Assembly (NCBI RefSeq): GCF_044962685.1
Contig: NZ_JBBKTX010000002.1
Location: 198,108 to 262,107 of the forward strand
Source: Oceanobacter antarcticus
GTDB taxonomy: Bacteria > Pseudomonadota > Gammaproteobacteria > Pseudomonadales > Oceanobacteraceae
Direction of reading: 5' to 3'
Length of the DNA stretch: 64,000 nucleotides
Shown here: positions 51,596 to 60,454 of the stretch, one piece after another
Layout: the number at the start of each line of letters is the position of its first letter
Numbering within the stretch: the first letter of the stretch is position 1
Made by a program: the position numbers and the translations under genes
Notes under the pieces: generated by a model
Databases searched by the model: none
Told to the model about the DNA's origin: nothing
What the model saw: only the letters and a program-made list of their open reading frames with translations

Positions 51596-52246
51596 ATGCA
51601 CGGTGAATCCGCTTACGGCCTCTGGACGCTGGTGATACTCAATTCAGCAATATTTATTTTCTTTGCCTTCAGTTTTACCAAACCGAAAACCAAAACTGAC
51701 TGGCGAAGCTTTGGTGCTTTCTCGGCGTTTATTATTGCACTGTTTACCGAGATGTATGGCTTTCCCTTAACCATTTATTTCCTCTCCGGCTGGCTGGCGG
51801 AAAAATATCCAGGTATTGATTTCTTGTCCCACGAGAACGGCCATCTTTTGCATACCCTTTTCGGTTTTGAAGGTAACCCTCATTTTGATCCGCTGCATAT
51901 CGCCAGCAATGTCCTGATCATTTTGGGTTTCTTCCTGCTTGCCTCAGCGTGGAATGTACTGCACAAGGCACAGCAGACCCGGTCGCTGGCCACTACCGGC
52001 TGGTACGCTCGTTGTCGCCATCCGCAGTATGTTGCTTTTATCCTGATTATGTTCGGCTTCCTGTTGCAGTGGCCGACCATTCCAACGCTGGTGATGTTTC
52101 CGATACTGGTAATGGTTTACGTGCGACTCGCAAAGCGTGAGGAGCGGATGGCGCTGGAAGAATTTGGCGAAGTTTATCGCCATTATATGGAATCTACGCC
52201 AGCGTGGATTCCGAAATTTAAAATCAATGAAACTGAAACTGTCTGA
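51596..52246 (+). CDS. ICMT-family membrane methyltransferase-like protein
   Basis: 216 residues, about five membrane helices. The isoprenylcysteine carboxyl methyltransferase core is visible at the C-terminus: TTGWYARCRHPQYVAFILIMFGFLLQWPT and KREERMALEEFGEVYRHYMESTPAWIP. ICMT-like proteins recur in copper and other metal islands, but their substrate there is unknown. It is likely part of the copA operon. Confidence 0.85.
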   Translation: MHGESAYGLWTLVILNSAIFIFFAFSFTKPKTKTDWRSFGAFSAFIIALFTEMYGFPLTIYFLSGWLAEKYPGIDFLSHENGHLLHTLFGFEGNPHFDPLHIASNVLIILGFFLLASAWNVLHKAQQTRSLATTGWYARCRHPQYVAFILIMFGFLLQWPTIPTLVMFPILVMVYVRLAKREERMALEEFGEVYRHYMESTPAWIPKFKINETETV

Positions 52247-52256
52247 GGATAAACCG

Positions 52257-52700
52257 ATGAAAAAACTAATCTCCACCTTGGTAATAGCCGCCGCGATTTC
52301 TTCGTCGGCGTTCGCGGAAAAAGTGCACGAACATGGCGACAGTAAAGATCAGCCAATGGGCGGAATGATGATGGGCCATGAGCAAATGATGGCAATGCAT
52401 GAGCACATGCAAAAAATGCACGACATGATGGCGAAAATCAAAGCCGAAACCGATTTGGAAAAACGCCAGAAACTGATGCAGGAACATATGCGAGTCATGC
52501 AGGAAGGCATGCGGCTAATGGGTGATGGTATGGCAATGGGCATGACCAAAGGTGAGTCATCAAAAATGGACGACATGGATATGATGAAGCGCATGGATGT
52601 GATGGAAGAACGAATGGGCATGATGCAGATGATGATGGGGCAAATGATGGATCATGAGTCTGAATCCCAAAAATCACCTGTCCACAAACACAAAAAGTAG
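52257..52700 (+). CDS. Exported Met/His-rich protein
   Basis: 147 residues, signal peptide (LISTLVIAAAISSSAFA), then a Met-rich body with repeated MM, MH and HEHM runs and a helical middle. Such sequences bind Cu(I) through thioethers. GAGGAT lies before the ATG at 52257. No enzyme domain is present. Confidence 0.8.
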   Translation: MKKLISTLVIAAAISSSAFAEKVHEHGDSKDQPMGGMMMGHEQMMAMHEHMQKMHDMMAKIKAETDLEKRQKLMQEHMRVMQEGMRLMGDGMAMGMTKGESSKMDDMDMMKRMDVMEERMGMMQMMMGQMMDHESESQKSPVHKHKK

Positions 52701-52741
52701 ATGGATCGCTTATTCAATCTGTCGGTTGGAAGGAAAACACT

Positions 52742-53089
52742 ATGAGTGAGCATCGGTCAGGTATCAATCCAGGTTTTCTAGCCAAACACAGCTTAAGTTT
52801 ACGTGGAGTGAATGAAAGCAACGCGCAAATCATTGCAGAGGAGCTGGATGAGCTTCCTTGTGTAGACGGTGTTTGGCTGAACGAGCGCAAGCAAACGCTG
52901 AAGATTGCCTACGATGCCTCTCACCACAATATCGATGAAATGATCGCCATTGTCGAAAAGCATGGCGCGGCAATCAAAGATAACTGGTGGAGCCGCACAA
53001 GGGTCGGTTGGCAGCGACAGATTGACGAAAATATTAAGGATAACGCCAGGCATGAAGCACACTGTTGCAACAAGATCCCGCCCCATTAG
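52742..53089 (+). CDS. HMA-fold-like protein lacking CxxC, paralogue 1
   Basis: 115 residues. Beta-alpha-beta layout similar to an HMA domain (SLSLRGVNESNAQIIAEELDELPCVDGVWLNERKQTLKIAYDASHHNIDEMIAIVEKHGA) but without the CxxC metal loop. The C-terminal tail RQIDENIKDNARHEAHCCNK is shared with the next gene. Function unknown; position suggests copper handling. Confidence 0.65.
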   Translation: MSEHRSGINPGFLAKHSLSLRGVNESNAQIIAEELDELPCVDGVWLNERKQTLKIAYDASHHNIDEMIAIVEKHGAAIKDNWWSRTRVGWQRQIDENIKDNARHEAHCCNKIPPH

Positions 53090-53101
53090 AGGAAAAGGAA
53101 A

Positions 53102-53470
53102 ATGACTAATGCAGAGCATCGATTGGGCGTATCGGAAGTAAATCTGGTAGTGCGCCATTTGAGAGTGGAGCCTGTCGATCAGACCAATTTGGAAGCGGCT
53201 ATTGCCGAAGTCGATCAGCTCTATGGTCTTGATGGAATCAGCTTTGACGAAAAAAGACATGTGCTGAATCTTGCTTATGACGCATCCAGAATTTGTCTGG
53301 ATGGTATCGAAGATGTGCTAAAAAAGCATAACGTCGAAGTAAGCCATGATTGGTTGACGCACTTTAAAGAAGGCTATTACAAATTTATCGATGAGAATGT
53401 TAAAGACAACGCCAGCCACGAACCTTGGAGCTGTCATCAAACACCCCAGGACGCTAGCCGTAAGCGCTAG
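53102..53470 (+). CDS. HMA-fold-like protein lacking CxxC, paralogue 2
   Basis: 122 residues, a tandem paralogue of the previous gene. It shares VRHLRVE/LSLRGV strand positions, the LNLAYDASR helix start and the tail KFIDENVKDNASHEPWSCHQ. The conserved His and Cys at the tail may bind metal. Start 13 bp after the previous stop. Confidence 0.65.
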   Translation: MTNAEHRLGVSEVNLVVRHLRVEPVDQTNLEAAIAEVDQLYGLDGISFDEKRHVLNLAYDASRICLDGIEDVLKKHNVEVSHDWLTHFKEGYYKFIDENVKDNASHEPWSCHQTPQDASRKR

Positions 53471-53583
53471 TGTATACCTGCATGATTAATGTCGATAAAT
53501 AGAGGAATGCAGTTTTAAGCATCCTGCATACCTTTCAGCGAATACCCAGAAAGGGGCCTAACTATTATTTGAAGGAGTCCTGA

Positions 53584-54936
53584 ATGCAGAAAAAAGACGA
53601 CCGTTCGACACATTACGACGAAGGTAGCCTCACTCTTTCGGGTACGGTGATGCTCGGTACTGGGGTGATGATCGGCGCAGGAATATTTGCGCTAACCGGG
53701 CAAATGGCAGAGATGACTGGTGCATTATTTCCACTGGCATTTCTCGCGGCCGCAATCATCGTTGGTTTTAGCGCTTACTCTTACATCAAAATATCCAATG
53801 CCTACCCATCGGCAGGGGGGATTGGCATGTATCTGCATAAGGCTTATGGCGACCGGTTGCCCACTGCGTTTAACGCACTACTAATGTATTTTTCGATGGT
53901 CATCGCGCAGAGTTTTCTTGCGCGTACGTTCGGTTCTTACACCATGCAATTATTTGGCGGTGACCCATCAGGACAAATGACGCCTATACTCGGCGTCTCC
54001 CTAATTCTGGCGGCGTTCATTGTGAACCTGTTGGGTAATCGGCTGATTCAAGGGGTTGCAGGATTTATCGGTCTACTGAAAATTGGTGGCATCCTGATTT
54101 TTGGCCTCGTAGGTATCTGGTTAGCGGATAGCCTGGCAGTGGACTTTGACCATGTAAGCGAGACTGGTTCAGCCAGTAATTTCCTCGGTGCCACAGCGCT
54201 GGGGATTCTGGCATTCAAAGGCTTTACCACCATTACCAATAGCGGCTCCGAGGTGATCAATCCACACCGCAATGTTGGTCGCGCGATTGTTATTTCGATT
54301 GCTGCCTGTGTCGTTATCTATACATTGGTTGGTTTTTCGGTGGCCAGTAACCTATCACTCAGGGAGATTATTGAAACCCGTGATTATTCCCTGGCTGCAG
54401 CCGCTCGACCCGCACTCGGTGAGTACGGCGTGTGGTTCACCGTTGCGATTGCCATGCTGGCGACTGCGGGAGGGATTCTTGCCAGTATTTTTGCAGTCTC
54501 CAGAATGCTGGCGATGCTAACAGAAATGAAGTTGGTACCCCACAGACACTTCGGCATGCCGGGCAGCATTCAGAAACATACACTGGTATACACCGCCGTG
54601 CTCGGTCTTGCGCTCACTGCGTTCTTTGATCTTTCCCGTATAGCAGCACTTGGCATCGTTTTCTATCTGGTGATGGATATCGCCATTCATTGGGGTGTTC
54701 TGCGTTACTTGTTGGACGATGTTAAAGCGAAGAGCTGGGTTCCCGTTACCGCAATTATATTGGATTTGCTCGCACTAAGCGGGTTTGTCTGGGTAAAGGT
54801 GAATTCAGATCCATTCGTGCTGGGTGTGGCCGTTGTCACAATGATCCTAATCGCTGCCGGCGAGCAACTATTCCTTGGATCTGAAAAACGAAAGCAAGCT
54901 GTGTCCCAAAGTCAGGCGCATGAACATCATCATTAA
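53584..54936 (+). CDS. APC-family amino acid permease-like transporter
   Basis: 450 residues with about twelve membrane helices. The APC start motif GVMIGAGIFALTGQMAEMTGALFPLAFLAAAIIVG and the loop NSGSEVINPHRNVGRAIVIS are present. Substrate cannot be read from sequence. Transport of an amino acid or polyamine may aid metal tolerance; the link is only positional. A C-terminal His cluster (HEHHH) is unusual for the family. Confidence 0.8.
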   Translation: MQKKDDRSTHYDEGSLTLSGTVMLGTGVMIGAGIFALTGQMAEMTGALFPLAFLAAAIIVGFSAYSYIKISNAYPSAGGIGMYLHKAYGDRLPTAFNALLMYFSMVIAQSFLARTFGSYTMQLFGGDPSGQMTPILGVSLILAAFIVNLLGNRLIQGVAGFIGLLKIGGILIFGLVGIWLADSLAVDFDHVSETGSASNFLGATALGILAFKGFTTITNSGSEVINPHRNVGRAIVISIAACVVIYTLVGFSVASNLSLREIIETRDYSLAAAARPALGEYGVWFTVAIAMLATAGGILASIFAVSRMLAMLTEMKLVPHRHFGMPGSIQKHTLVYTAVLGLALTAFFDLSRIAALGIVFYLVMDIAIHWGVLRYLLDDVKAKSWVPVTAIILDLLALSGFVWVKVNSDPFVLGVAVVTMILIAAGEQLFLGSEKRKQAVSQSQAHEHHH

Positions 54937-55010
54937 AAATCATGTGGAGGAAGCCTGCCAGGCACAGAACGGGACTCTAGTGGTTAACTTTTGTTGTTTG
55001 GAGAATGGTA

Positions 55011-55112
55011 ATGGATCAAGTTAGCACACTTAAAGCGATCTATATGGGCATCGACACCCACCAGGAACTGGTGGTGTGTATGCGCAGCTATCGTGACTTT
55101 TTGAGACTCTAA
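55011..55112 (+). CDS. 33-residue small protein, uncertain
   Basis: Frame MDQVSTLKAIYMGIDTHQ... of 33 residues with GGAGAA 6 bases before the ATG. It is possibly a real small protein or a leader; no family is recognised. The gene at 55145 follows 32 bp later. Confidence 0.3.
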   Translation: MDQVSTLKAIYMGIDTHQELVVCMRSYRDFLRL

Positions 55113-55144
55113 TCGATGAGTCAATCCACAACTGAGAAAAAATT

Positions 55145-55603
55145 ATGCAAATTGAAACCTTAAAAGATGTGCTGCACTGGACCCGGGAATTTCACCAACA
55201 TCTCAGTCAGTGCTTATCCCATTGCGCAGACAAGAATACGGATGAACGGGCCCGGATGATTCTTGCTTACCTGTCCGATCACGAAAAAAGTCTCACAAAA
55301 GTTGTCAATGGCTTCGAAACCTCGGGCGATGAACATGCGCTGAACACCTGGTGTATGGAATATGTGGCAAAGCATCCTATCGTCCGACATGCACATTGCG
55401 ACGCGCCTTTTGCCGAGCTTGATGCCGCGCAAATCATGGAGGTGATTGTCGATCAGCATCAGCAGGTGATTGAGCTGTATCGCTATCTCGCCTCAAGGGC
55501 GGATATCCCCTCTGCCAAGGAGTTGATGGAATCACTCCGGTCGCTGGAGGAACACGAAATGATGCGTATGGTGCAGTCTGCCAACCGGTTCGGGGATATG
55601 TAG
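55145..55603 (+). CDS. Ferritin-like four-helix protein, uncertain
   Basis: 152 residues, all helical. Short Glu/His motifs (DHEKSLTKVV, DQHQQVIELYRYLA, LEEHEMMRM) are spaced as in ferritin-like di-iron bundles, so a metal-binding or peroxide-scavenging role is possible. The assignment is by pattern only. Confidence 0.5.
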   Translation: MQIETLKDVLHWTREFHQHLSQCLSHCADKNTDERARMILAYLSDHEKSLTKVVNGFETSGDEHALNTWCMEYVAKHPIVRHAHCDAPFAELDAAQIMEVIVDQHQQVIELYRYLASRADIPSAKELMESLRSLEEHEMMRMVQSANRFGDM

Positions 55604-55650
55604 AGACACTAATTTATTACAGATACACCACCATAAACGGAGGAATAGTC

Positions 55651-55905
55651 ATGACACTTAATGCGTTCAAATTCGGGATAGCCAGCGCGATTACCGCGGC
55701 GATACTGTGGCTGGCTTGCAGCCTGTTGGTGATGTTAATGCCCGCCATGATGTTATCCATGTCTGGGGAAATGGTGCATATGCAACTGAATGAGATGGGT
55801 TGGCATTTGACATTCACTGGCGTTGTTGTGGGACTGGTGGCTTGGTCAGTGTCAGCGGGTATCGCCGGGTGGTTGCTGGCGGCTATTTACAACCGCTTGC
55901 AGTAA
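55651..55905 (+). CDS. DUF5676-family membrane protein
   Basis: 84 residues with two or three membrane helices (about 11-38, 50-82) and a Met-rich loop (MMLSMSGEMVHMQLNEM). DUF5676 proteins are small membrane proteins of metal islands. Function unknown. GGAGGA precedes the ATG. Confidence 0.75.
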   Translation: MTLNAFKFGIASAITAAILWLACSLLVMLMPAMMLSMSGEMVHMQLNEMGWHLTFTGVVVGLVAWSVSAGIAGWLLAAIYNRLQ

Positions 55906-55929
55906 GCCGATGGATTATGAGGTGCCATA

Positions 55930-56511
55930 TCAGTGACCATGCCCTTCCGAGTCTTGCCCACGTGCGGTGAGTATCTGGTATTGGTCGGGAGACAGTTCCG
56001 GCAACCGCTTCAGGAACGCCACCATGTTCCAGATACGTTCATCGTCATGCCCCGGTCCCCAGGCGGGCATGCCCGAGGCCTTGATGCCATGTTTAACAAT
56101 CCAGAATTGTCGTTTACTGGCCTCGTCGTCATTTTCGGTGTTACCGGTATGATCGTGTCCATGTTCATCACCCGCTAGAGTTAGGTTGGGTGGTGTGGGA
56201 TATAACCCCAGGGTGAAATCACTTTCGGTTTTGCCCGGCTTCAAATGGCACCCTGCACACATATCATTGTAGTCGGCGCCACCCGCCAGTAACCGCTCCG
56301 GTGCGTTTAGGTCGCCAGGAACCTTAATTTCACTGGCAGCACGTGCAACTGAACGTTCACGCAAGGTTTCCAGCAGCCAGTAGGTCAGCCGATTGTGTGG
56401 TACATCGGCTCCCATGGGGTAGAGGCCTGAATAGAGAAATAGCCCACCACCCACCAGCGCGATGACAGCGGTAATGACCAGACTCTTGATAAAGGTGGTG
56501 AGCGCCGACAT
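55930..56511 (-). CDS. Membrane-anchored cytochrome c
   Basis: 193 residues. One N-terminal helix (about 11-30), heme-binding CxxCH (MCAGCH, about residues 85-90), distal Met in SGMPAWGP. It could accept electrons in a copper oxidation pathway; members of this type recur near copA/copB. On the minus strand 18 bp after the Met/His-rich gene, likely the last gene of the copAB operon. Confidence 0.85.
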   Translation of the reverse strand: MSALTTFIKSLVITAVIALVGGGLFLYSGLYPMGADVPHNRLTYWLLETLRERSVARAASEIKVPGDLNAPERLLAGGADYNDMCAGCHLKPGKTESDFTLGLYPTPPNLTLAGDEHGHDHTGNTENDDEASKRQFWIVKHGIKASGMPAWGPGHDDERIWNMVAFLKRLPELSPDQYQILTARGQDSEGHGH

Positions 56512-56529
56512 GAAAACTCCTTGGGTTGA

Positions 56530-56823
56530 TCAGTGTTGGTGTTCTGAATGTTGCTCGCCTGAGCTTTTTTCGTTGTCCTGATGATCAGCCTGCGCTTGAT
56601 CCTTTTCAGAGTCGTTATGATGCATGTCATTCATGCATTGTTTCATCATGGCTTGCATCACGGGATCATTCATATCCATCTTGCTGTGATCCATATTTTT
56701 CATGGCTGCACAATCCGGTTTTTCAGCGTCTTTCATGTGCTCTTTAGGATCATGGGCCTGTGCAGATAAAGCGATGCCCAGAGCGGCGAGGGCGATGATG
56801 GGCGTGAAGCGTTTGGTTTTCAT
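56530..56823 (-). CDS. Exported Met/His-rich copper-binding protein
   Basis: 97 residues, signal peptide (FTPIIALAALGIALSAQA) then KNMDHSKMDMNDPVMQAMMKQC and a His-rich tail. Likely a periplasmic copper binder. It lies between copB and the cytochrome gene in the same operon. Confidence 0.8.
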   Translation of the reverse strand: MKTKRFTPIIALAALGIALSAQAHDPKEHMKDAEKPDCAAMKNMDHSKMDMNDPVMQAMMKQCMNDMHHNDSEKDQAQADHQDNEKSSGEQHSEHQH

Positions 56824-56874
56824 AGCGGTGTTCCTCTTGAAGAAAAAGTGATGGAGATAGGCATGTGCCCATGG

Positions 56875-57720
56875 TTAGAACCAGAACCGCAATCCGGCAA
56901 CGAATTGGGTATCTGAGGTATCTTCGCCCGCTGCGCGGCGGTAATCGGCTGTGTCACCATAGGTGTCTGTCCATTCCACACCGATATAGGGAGCGAATTG
57001 ACGGCTGAATTCGTAACGCAGGCGTAAGCCCACCGCGAGATCCGAGAGACCCGAGCCCAGGCCATTTTCAGCGTCATCCTTGCCGTACAGGTTGAGTTCT
57101 GCTCTGGGTTGAAGGATGAGTTTTTGTGTCAGCAGCAACTCGTACTCGGCTTCGGCGGAGAGAGCGGTCCGACCGTCGTCGCCCACATAGGCAGTCACAT
57201 CCAGCTCAAACCAGTAGGGCGCCAGGCCTTGGACACCGAACGCGAGCCACTGGCGATCCTTACCTTCGTTATACTGGTCGAGTCGAACGCCGAGCTGCGT
57301 GTCAAAATAGGCATTAAGCGCATGGCCCCACAACAGGTCGGTTGAACTCTCCTCCAGCGTGCCGTCTGCGATATCACCCTCCGCTTTGATGACAAAGCGG
57401 TCGTAGGTGGTGCCATACCAGGCCTGGACATCGTAAACCGTGCTATCGCTATCTTCCTGATACTCCAGGCGATCACCCAGAATGGACCAGAAGGCGTGTT
57501 CGTCCGCCAGTTTCAGTTGCCGCGGCCCCGGCTGTGCATAGGGGCCTTCGGTCAAGGTGTAACCGTCGGAATAAGCGTGGGGATCGCGGGCATCGGCCGG
57601 AGCGCTGCCGCCCTGCATTTGCATCTCGTCGTGATCCATTTGCGCCAGGGCCGTATTCACTTGAAGGGCACCGACAATAAAAACCAGTGTTGTGAGATAT
57701 TTCACCGTATTAAGCCTCAT
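56875..57720 (-). CDS. copB: Outer-membrane copper resistance protein CopB
   Basis: 281 residues from Met at 57720, overlapping the copA stop (ATGA). Signal peptide, a Met/His stretch (MDHDEMQMQGG), then an outer-membrane beta-barrel with alternating aromatic strands, ending in Phe (GLRFWF), as CopB/PcoB. It binds or limits copper at the outer membrane. Confidence 0.9.
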   Translation of the reverse strand: MRLNTVKYLTTLVFIVGALQVNTALAQMDHDEMQMQGGSAPADARDPHAYSDGYTLTEGPYAQPGPRQLKLADEHAFWSILGDRLEYQEDSDSTVYDVQAWYGTTYDRFVIKAEGDIADGTLEESSTDLLWGHALNAYFDTQLGVRLDQYNEGKDRQWLAFGVQGLAPYWFELDVTAYVGDDGRTALSAEAEYELLLTQKLILQPRAELNLYGKDDAENGLGSGLSDLAVGLRLRYEFSRQFAPYIGVEWTDTYGDTADYRRAAGEDTSDTQFVAGLRFWF

Positions 57721-59591
57721 GACACCACCACTTCGCGGAACATGCCCGCGTCCATATGAAACAGCAAATGGCAATGCCAGGCCCAGCGGCCCAGATCATG
57801 GGGTGTGGTCAGGTAACTGATGCGCTGCGCTGGTTGCACGGGAATGGTATGGCGCCGAACCCGCAATTCGCCCTGATCGGTTTCCAGTTCGCTCCACATG
57901 CCGTGTAGGTGCATGGGGTGGGTCATCATAGTGTCGTTTTGCAGAATGATTCTAACGCGTTCGTTATGACGCAAGGAGACTGGTGTGCTTTTGCCGAATT
58001 CAAGCCCGTCGAAGGACCAGCTATAGCGTTCCATATTGCCGGTAAGGTGCAGTTCCAACTCCCTCGCAGGCAGGCGGCGGTCATCCATCACACCAACGAT
58101 GGATTTCAGGTCGGCCAGCGTCAGCACTCGGTGGCCCTGTGGGCGCAACCCACGCTGGCTTAAGTTGCGCAAGCCAATACCCGGATCGTCGAGATTGGTG
58201 CGTGGCATGTCCACTCGCATATCCACCGAAGCGCCGTATTCGGTTCGGGCGTGGCGTATGGTGGATGAGGGTTTGGCAAGAGAGTTATCAGAAGCCCGCT
58301 GCATGCCGTGCATACTGTGATCCATGGCCATGCCGCCGTGCATCTGGGAATGATCCATGGTGCTGTGATCCATGGCACCCATACTCATGGACCCCTGATC
58401 CATACCGCTATGATTCATGCCTTCGTGACCAGTGCCATGACTCATAGCCCCCATCATGTCAGCCATGGTCAACCACTCAACCGGGTCAGGATCTGGTACT
58501 GGAGCGGTTAAGCCTTGCCGCACGGTCAGGGTGCCGCGGGCATAGCCGCTGCGTTCCATGCTCTGGGCAAAGATGGTGTAAGCATCGTCCTGCGGTTCGA
58601 CCATGACATCGTAGGTTTCTCCGGGGCCAAAGCGGAATTCATCCACGGTGACCGGCTCGACATCCTGGCCATCCGCCTGGATCACCGTTAGCTTCAAACC
58701 GGGAATGCGGACATCGTAAAAGCTGTTGCTGGCGGCGTTGATAAAGCGAAGCCGTACGCGATCACCGCGCTGGAACAATCCGCTCCAATTGCCCGCCGGG
58801 GTGGTGCCGTTCATCAGGAAGGTGAGGGTGGCTGCCGACAGGTCCGCCAGATCGGTCGGGTTCATACGCATCTGGTTCCACATCTGGCGTTTTTCCAGTG
58901 CCGCCTGTAAGCCCATCTTTGAAACATCGACTGTGAAATCGAAAAAGGTGGGCTGATTGAAGTTGTAGACATCGCTTTGCACTTTCAGTTTGCTGAAAGT
59001 GTGCATAGGGTCTTCGTCGGTCCAGTCGGAAAGCTGTACCACGTAATCCTGGTCGGCGCGGTGCCTTTCGCCCGCCCGTGGTTCAATAATCAGGGCGCCG
59101 TACATGCCCGTCATTTCCTGAAAGCCGGAGTGGCTGTGGTACCAGTAGGTGCCGCTCTGCCGAAGTGTAAAGCGATAAACAAAGGTTTCTCCCGGTGCGA
59201 TGCCTGGGTAGCTGATCCCCGGCACACCATCCATTTGATAAGGCAGCAGTATGCCGTGCCAGTGAATGGAGGTGGCGACCGGCAGGCGGTTGGTGACGCG
59301 GATGGTGACTTCATCGCCCTCGCGCAAACGTAGCGTCGGTGCCGGAATGGAGCCGTTGATGGTGGTAGCCATACGTGTGACACCGGTAAAATTGACGGGG
59401 GTTTCGGCGATCACCAAATCGATTTCTCGGCCGCTGAGTACCGGTGCCGAGCCCAGCGCGGCCGCGCCTTTTACGGCCGCCTGCAACCAGGACGGTGTGG
59501 CGGCCAGCACGCCACCGGCTGCCAGGCCCTGCACGAAGCGGCGGCGACTAAGTTGCCAGGGCTGTTTGGGTCGGGGAAACCATGGGGTCAT
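57717..59591 (-). CDS. copA: Multicopper oxidase CopA/PcoA (copper resistance)
   Basis: 624 residues with a Tat signal (SRRRFVQGLAAGGVLAATPSWLQA). All four copper-binding regions are present: HWHGILLPYQMDG, YWYHSHSGFQEMTG, HPMHLHGMW and WHCHLLFHMDAGMF. A long Met/His insert (MADMMGAMSHGTGHEGMNHSGMDQG onward, about 385-440) binds extra Cu. It oxidises Cu(I) in the periplasm. It is a distinct protein from the ATPase also called CopA at 48193. Divergent from copR, with a cop box between. Confidence 0.95.
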   Translation of the reverse strand: MTPWFPRPKQPWQLSRRRFVQGLAAGGVLAATPSWLQAAVKGAAALGSAPVLSGREIDLVIAETPVNFTGVTRMATTINGSIPAPTLRLREGDEVTIRVTNRLPVATSIHWHGILLPYQMDGVPGISYPGIAPGETFVYRFTLRQSGTYWYHSHSGFQEMTGMYGALIIEPRAGERHRADQDYVVQLSDWTDEDPMHTFSKLKVQSDVYNFNQPTFFDFTVDVSKMGLQAALEKRQMWNQMRMNPTDLADLSAATLTFLMNGTTPAGNWSGLFQRGDRVRLRFINAASNSFYDVRIPGLKLTVIQADGQDVEPVTVDEFRFGPGETYDVMVEPQDDAYTIFAQSMERSGYARGTLTVRQGLTAPVPDPDPVEWLTMADMMGAMSHGTGHEGMNHSGMDQGSMSMGAMDHSTMDHSQMHGGMAMDHSMHGMQRASDNSLAKPSSTIRHARTEYGASVDMRVDMPRTNLDDPGIGLRNLSQRGLRPQGHRVLTLADLKSIVGVMDDRRLPARELELHLTGNMERYSWSFDGLEFGKSTPVSLRHNERVRIILQNDTMMTHPMHLHGMWSELETDQGELRVRRHTIPVQPAQRISYLTTPHDLGRWAWHCHLLFHMDAGMFREVVVS

Positions 59592-59664
59592 GAGTCAATC
59601 TCTTTTCGAATAAACGATGGTTGTCCGCATACTAGCGAGCCGAGCCTGTCACCCGCATGACTTC

Positions 59665-59684
59665 AAAATGACAAAGTTGTAATC
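59665..59684. promoter_or_regulatory. Cop box (CopR/CusR binding site)
   Basis: AAAATGACAAAGTTGTAATC matches the CusR/CopR palindrome TGACAA-N2-TTGT with one changed base in the 3' arm. It lies between copA and copR, which read in opposite directions. Confidence 0.65.
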
Positions 59685-59761
59685 TGGTCGTCATCTTCTT
59701 GTGGGTTAGCCAGGTTTAGGCTGTTTCCAAACCCATTCTGAACATACGGAGCAAGGCAACG

Positions 59762-60454
59762 ATGCGGCTATTGGTGGTCGAAGACGAAATCAAGACCGGC
59801 GATTATTTACAGCAGGGACTGACCGAGTCGGGCTTTCTGGTCACGTTAGTGCGCAATGGCCTCGACGGCCATCATTTGGCGATGACAGAGATCTTTGATT
59901 TGCTGGTGCTGGATGTCATGTTGCCGGACGTCGACGGCTGGCGAATTGTGCAGTCACTGCGCGAGGCTGGCCGTCAAACACCGGTGCTGTTCCTAACCGC
60001 CCGCGATAGCGTGGATGATCGCGTAAAGGGTCTGGAGCTGGGTGCTGACGATTACCTGGTCAAGCCCTTCGCCTTTGCCGAGCTGCTGGCTCGGGTGCGC
60101 ACCCTGTTGCGCCGCAGTACGGTGCCGGTGATGACCGACCAGATCAGAGTCGCCGACCTCACCCTGGATTTGCCGCGTCACCGGGCCATGCGCGCCGGCC
60201 GCAAGATCAATCTCAGCCACAAGGAATTTTGCTTGCTGGAGCTGTTGGTCCGGCGGAAGGGTGAAGTATTACCGCGCTCCTTGATCGCCTCCCAGGTGTG
60301 GGACATGAACTTTGATTCCGACACCAATGTCATTGATGTGGCCATACGGCGCCTAAGGGCAAAAATCGACGACGATTATGAGCCCAAGCTGATTCACACC
60401 GTGCGTGGCATGGGTTACAAGCTGGAGGTTGAAGACGACCATGACGAAGGTTAG
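59762..60454 (+). CDS. copR: Copper response regulator (OmpR family)
   Basis: 230 residues. Receiver domain (1-118) with the acceptor Asp51 (LLVLDVMLPDVDGW) and Lys101 (DYLVKPFAFAEL), then a winged helix (about 130-228) ending in the MGYKLE motif of heavy-metal regulators. Activated by the kinase encoded next. It acts on the cop box at 59665-59684. Its stop overlaps the kinase start. Confidence 0.93.
   Translation: MRLLVVEDEIKTGDYLQQGLTESGFLVTLVRNGLDGHHLAMTEIFDLLVLDVMLPDVDGWRIVQSLREAGRQTPVLFLTARDSVDDRVKGLELGADDYLVKPFAFAELLARVRTLLRRSTVPVMTDQIRVADLTLDLPRHRAMRAGRKINLSHKEFCLLELLVRRKGEVLPRSLIASQVWDMNFDSDTNVIDVAIRRLRAKIDDDYEPKLIHTVRGMGYKLEVEDDHDEG

Noticed and set aside
54951..54963. GCCTG-C-CAGGC palindrome after the permease gene
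   Set aside because: The loop is a single base and no T-run follows, so it is unlikely to be a terminator.
57717..59591. Copper oxidase as a laccase or nitrite reductase
   Set aside because: The Tat signal, Met/His-rich insert and neighbouring CopB point to the copper-resistance oxidase subgroup.
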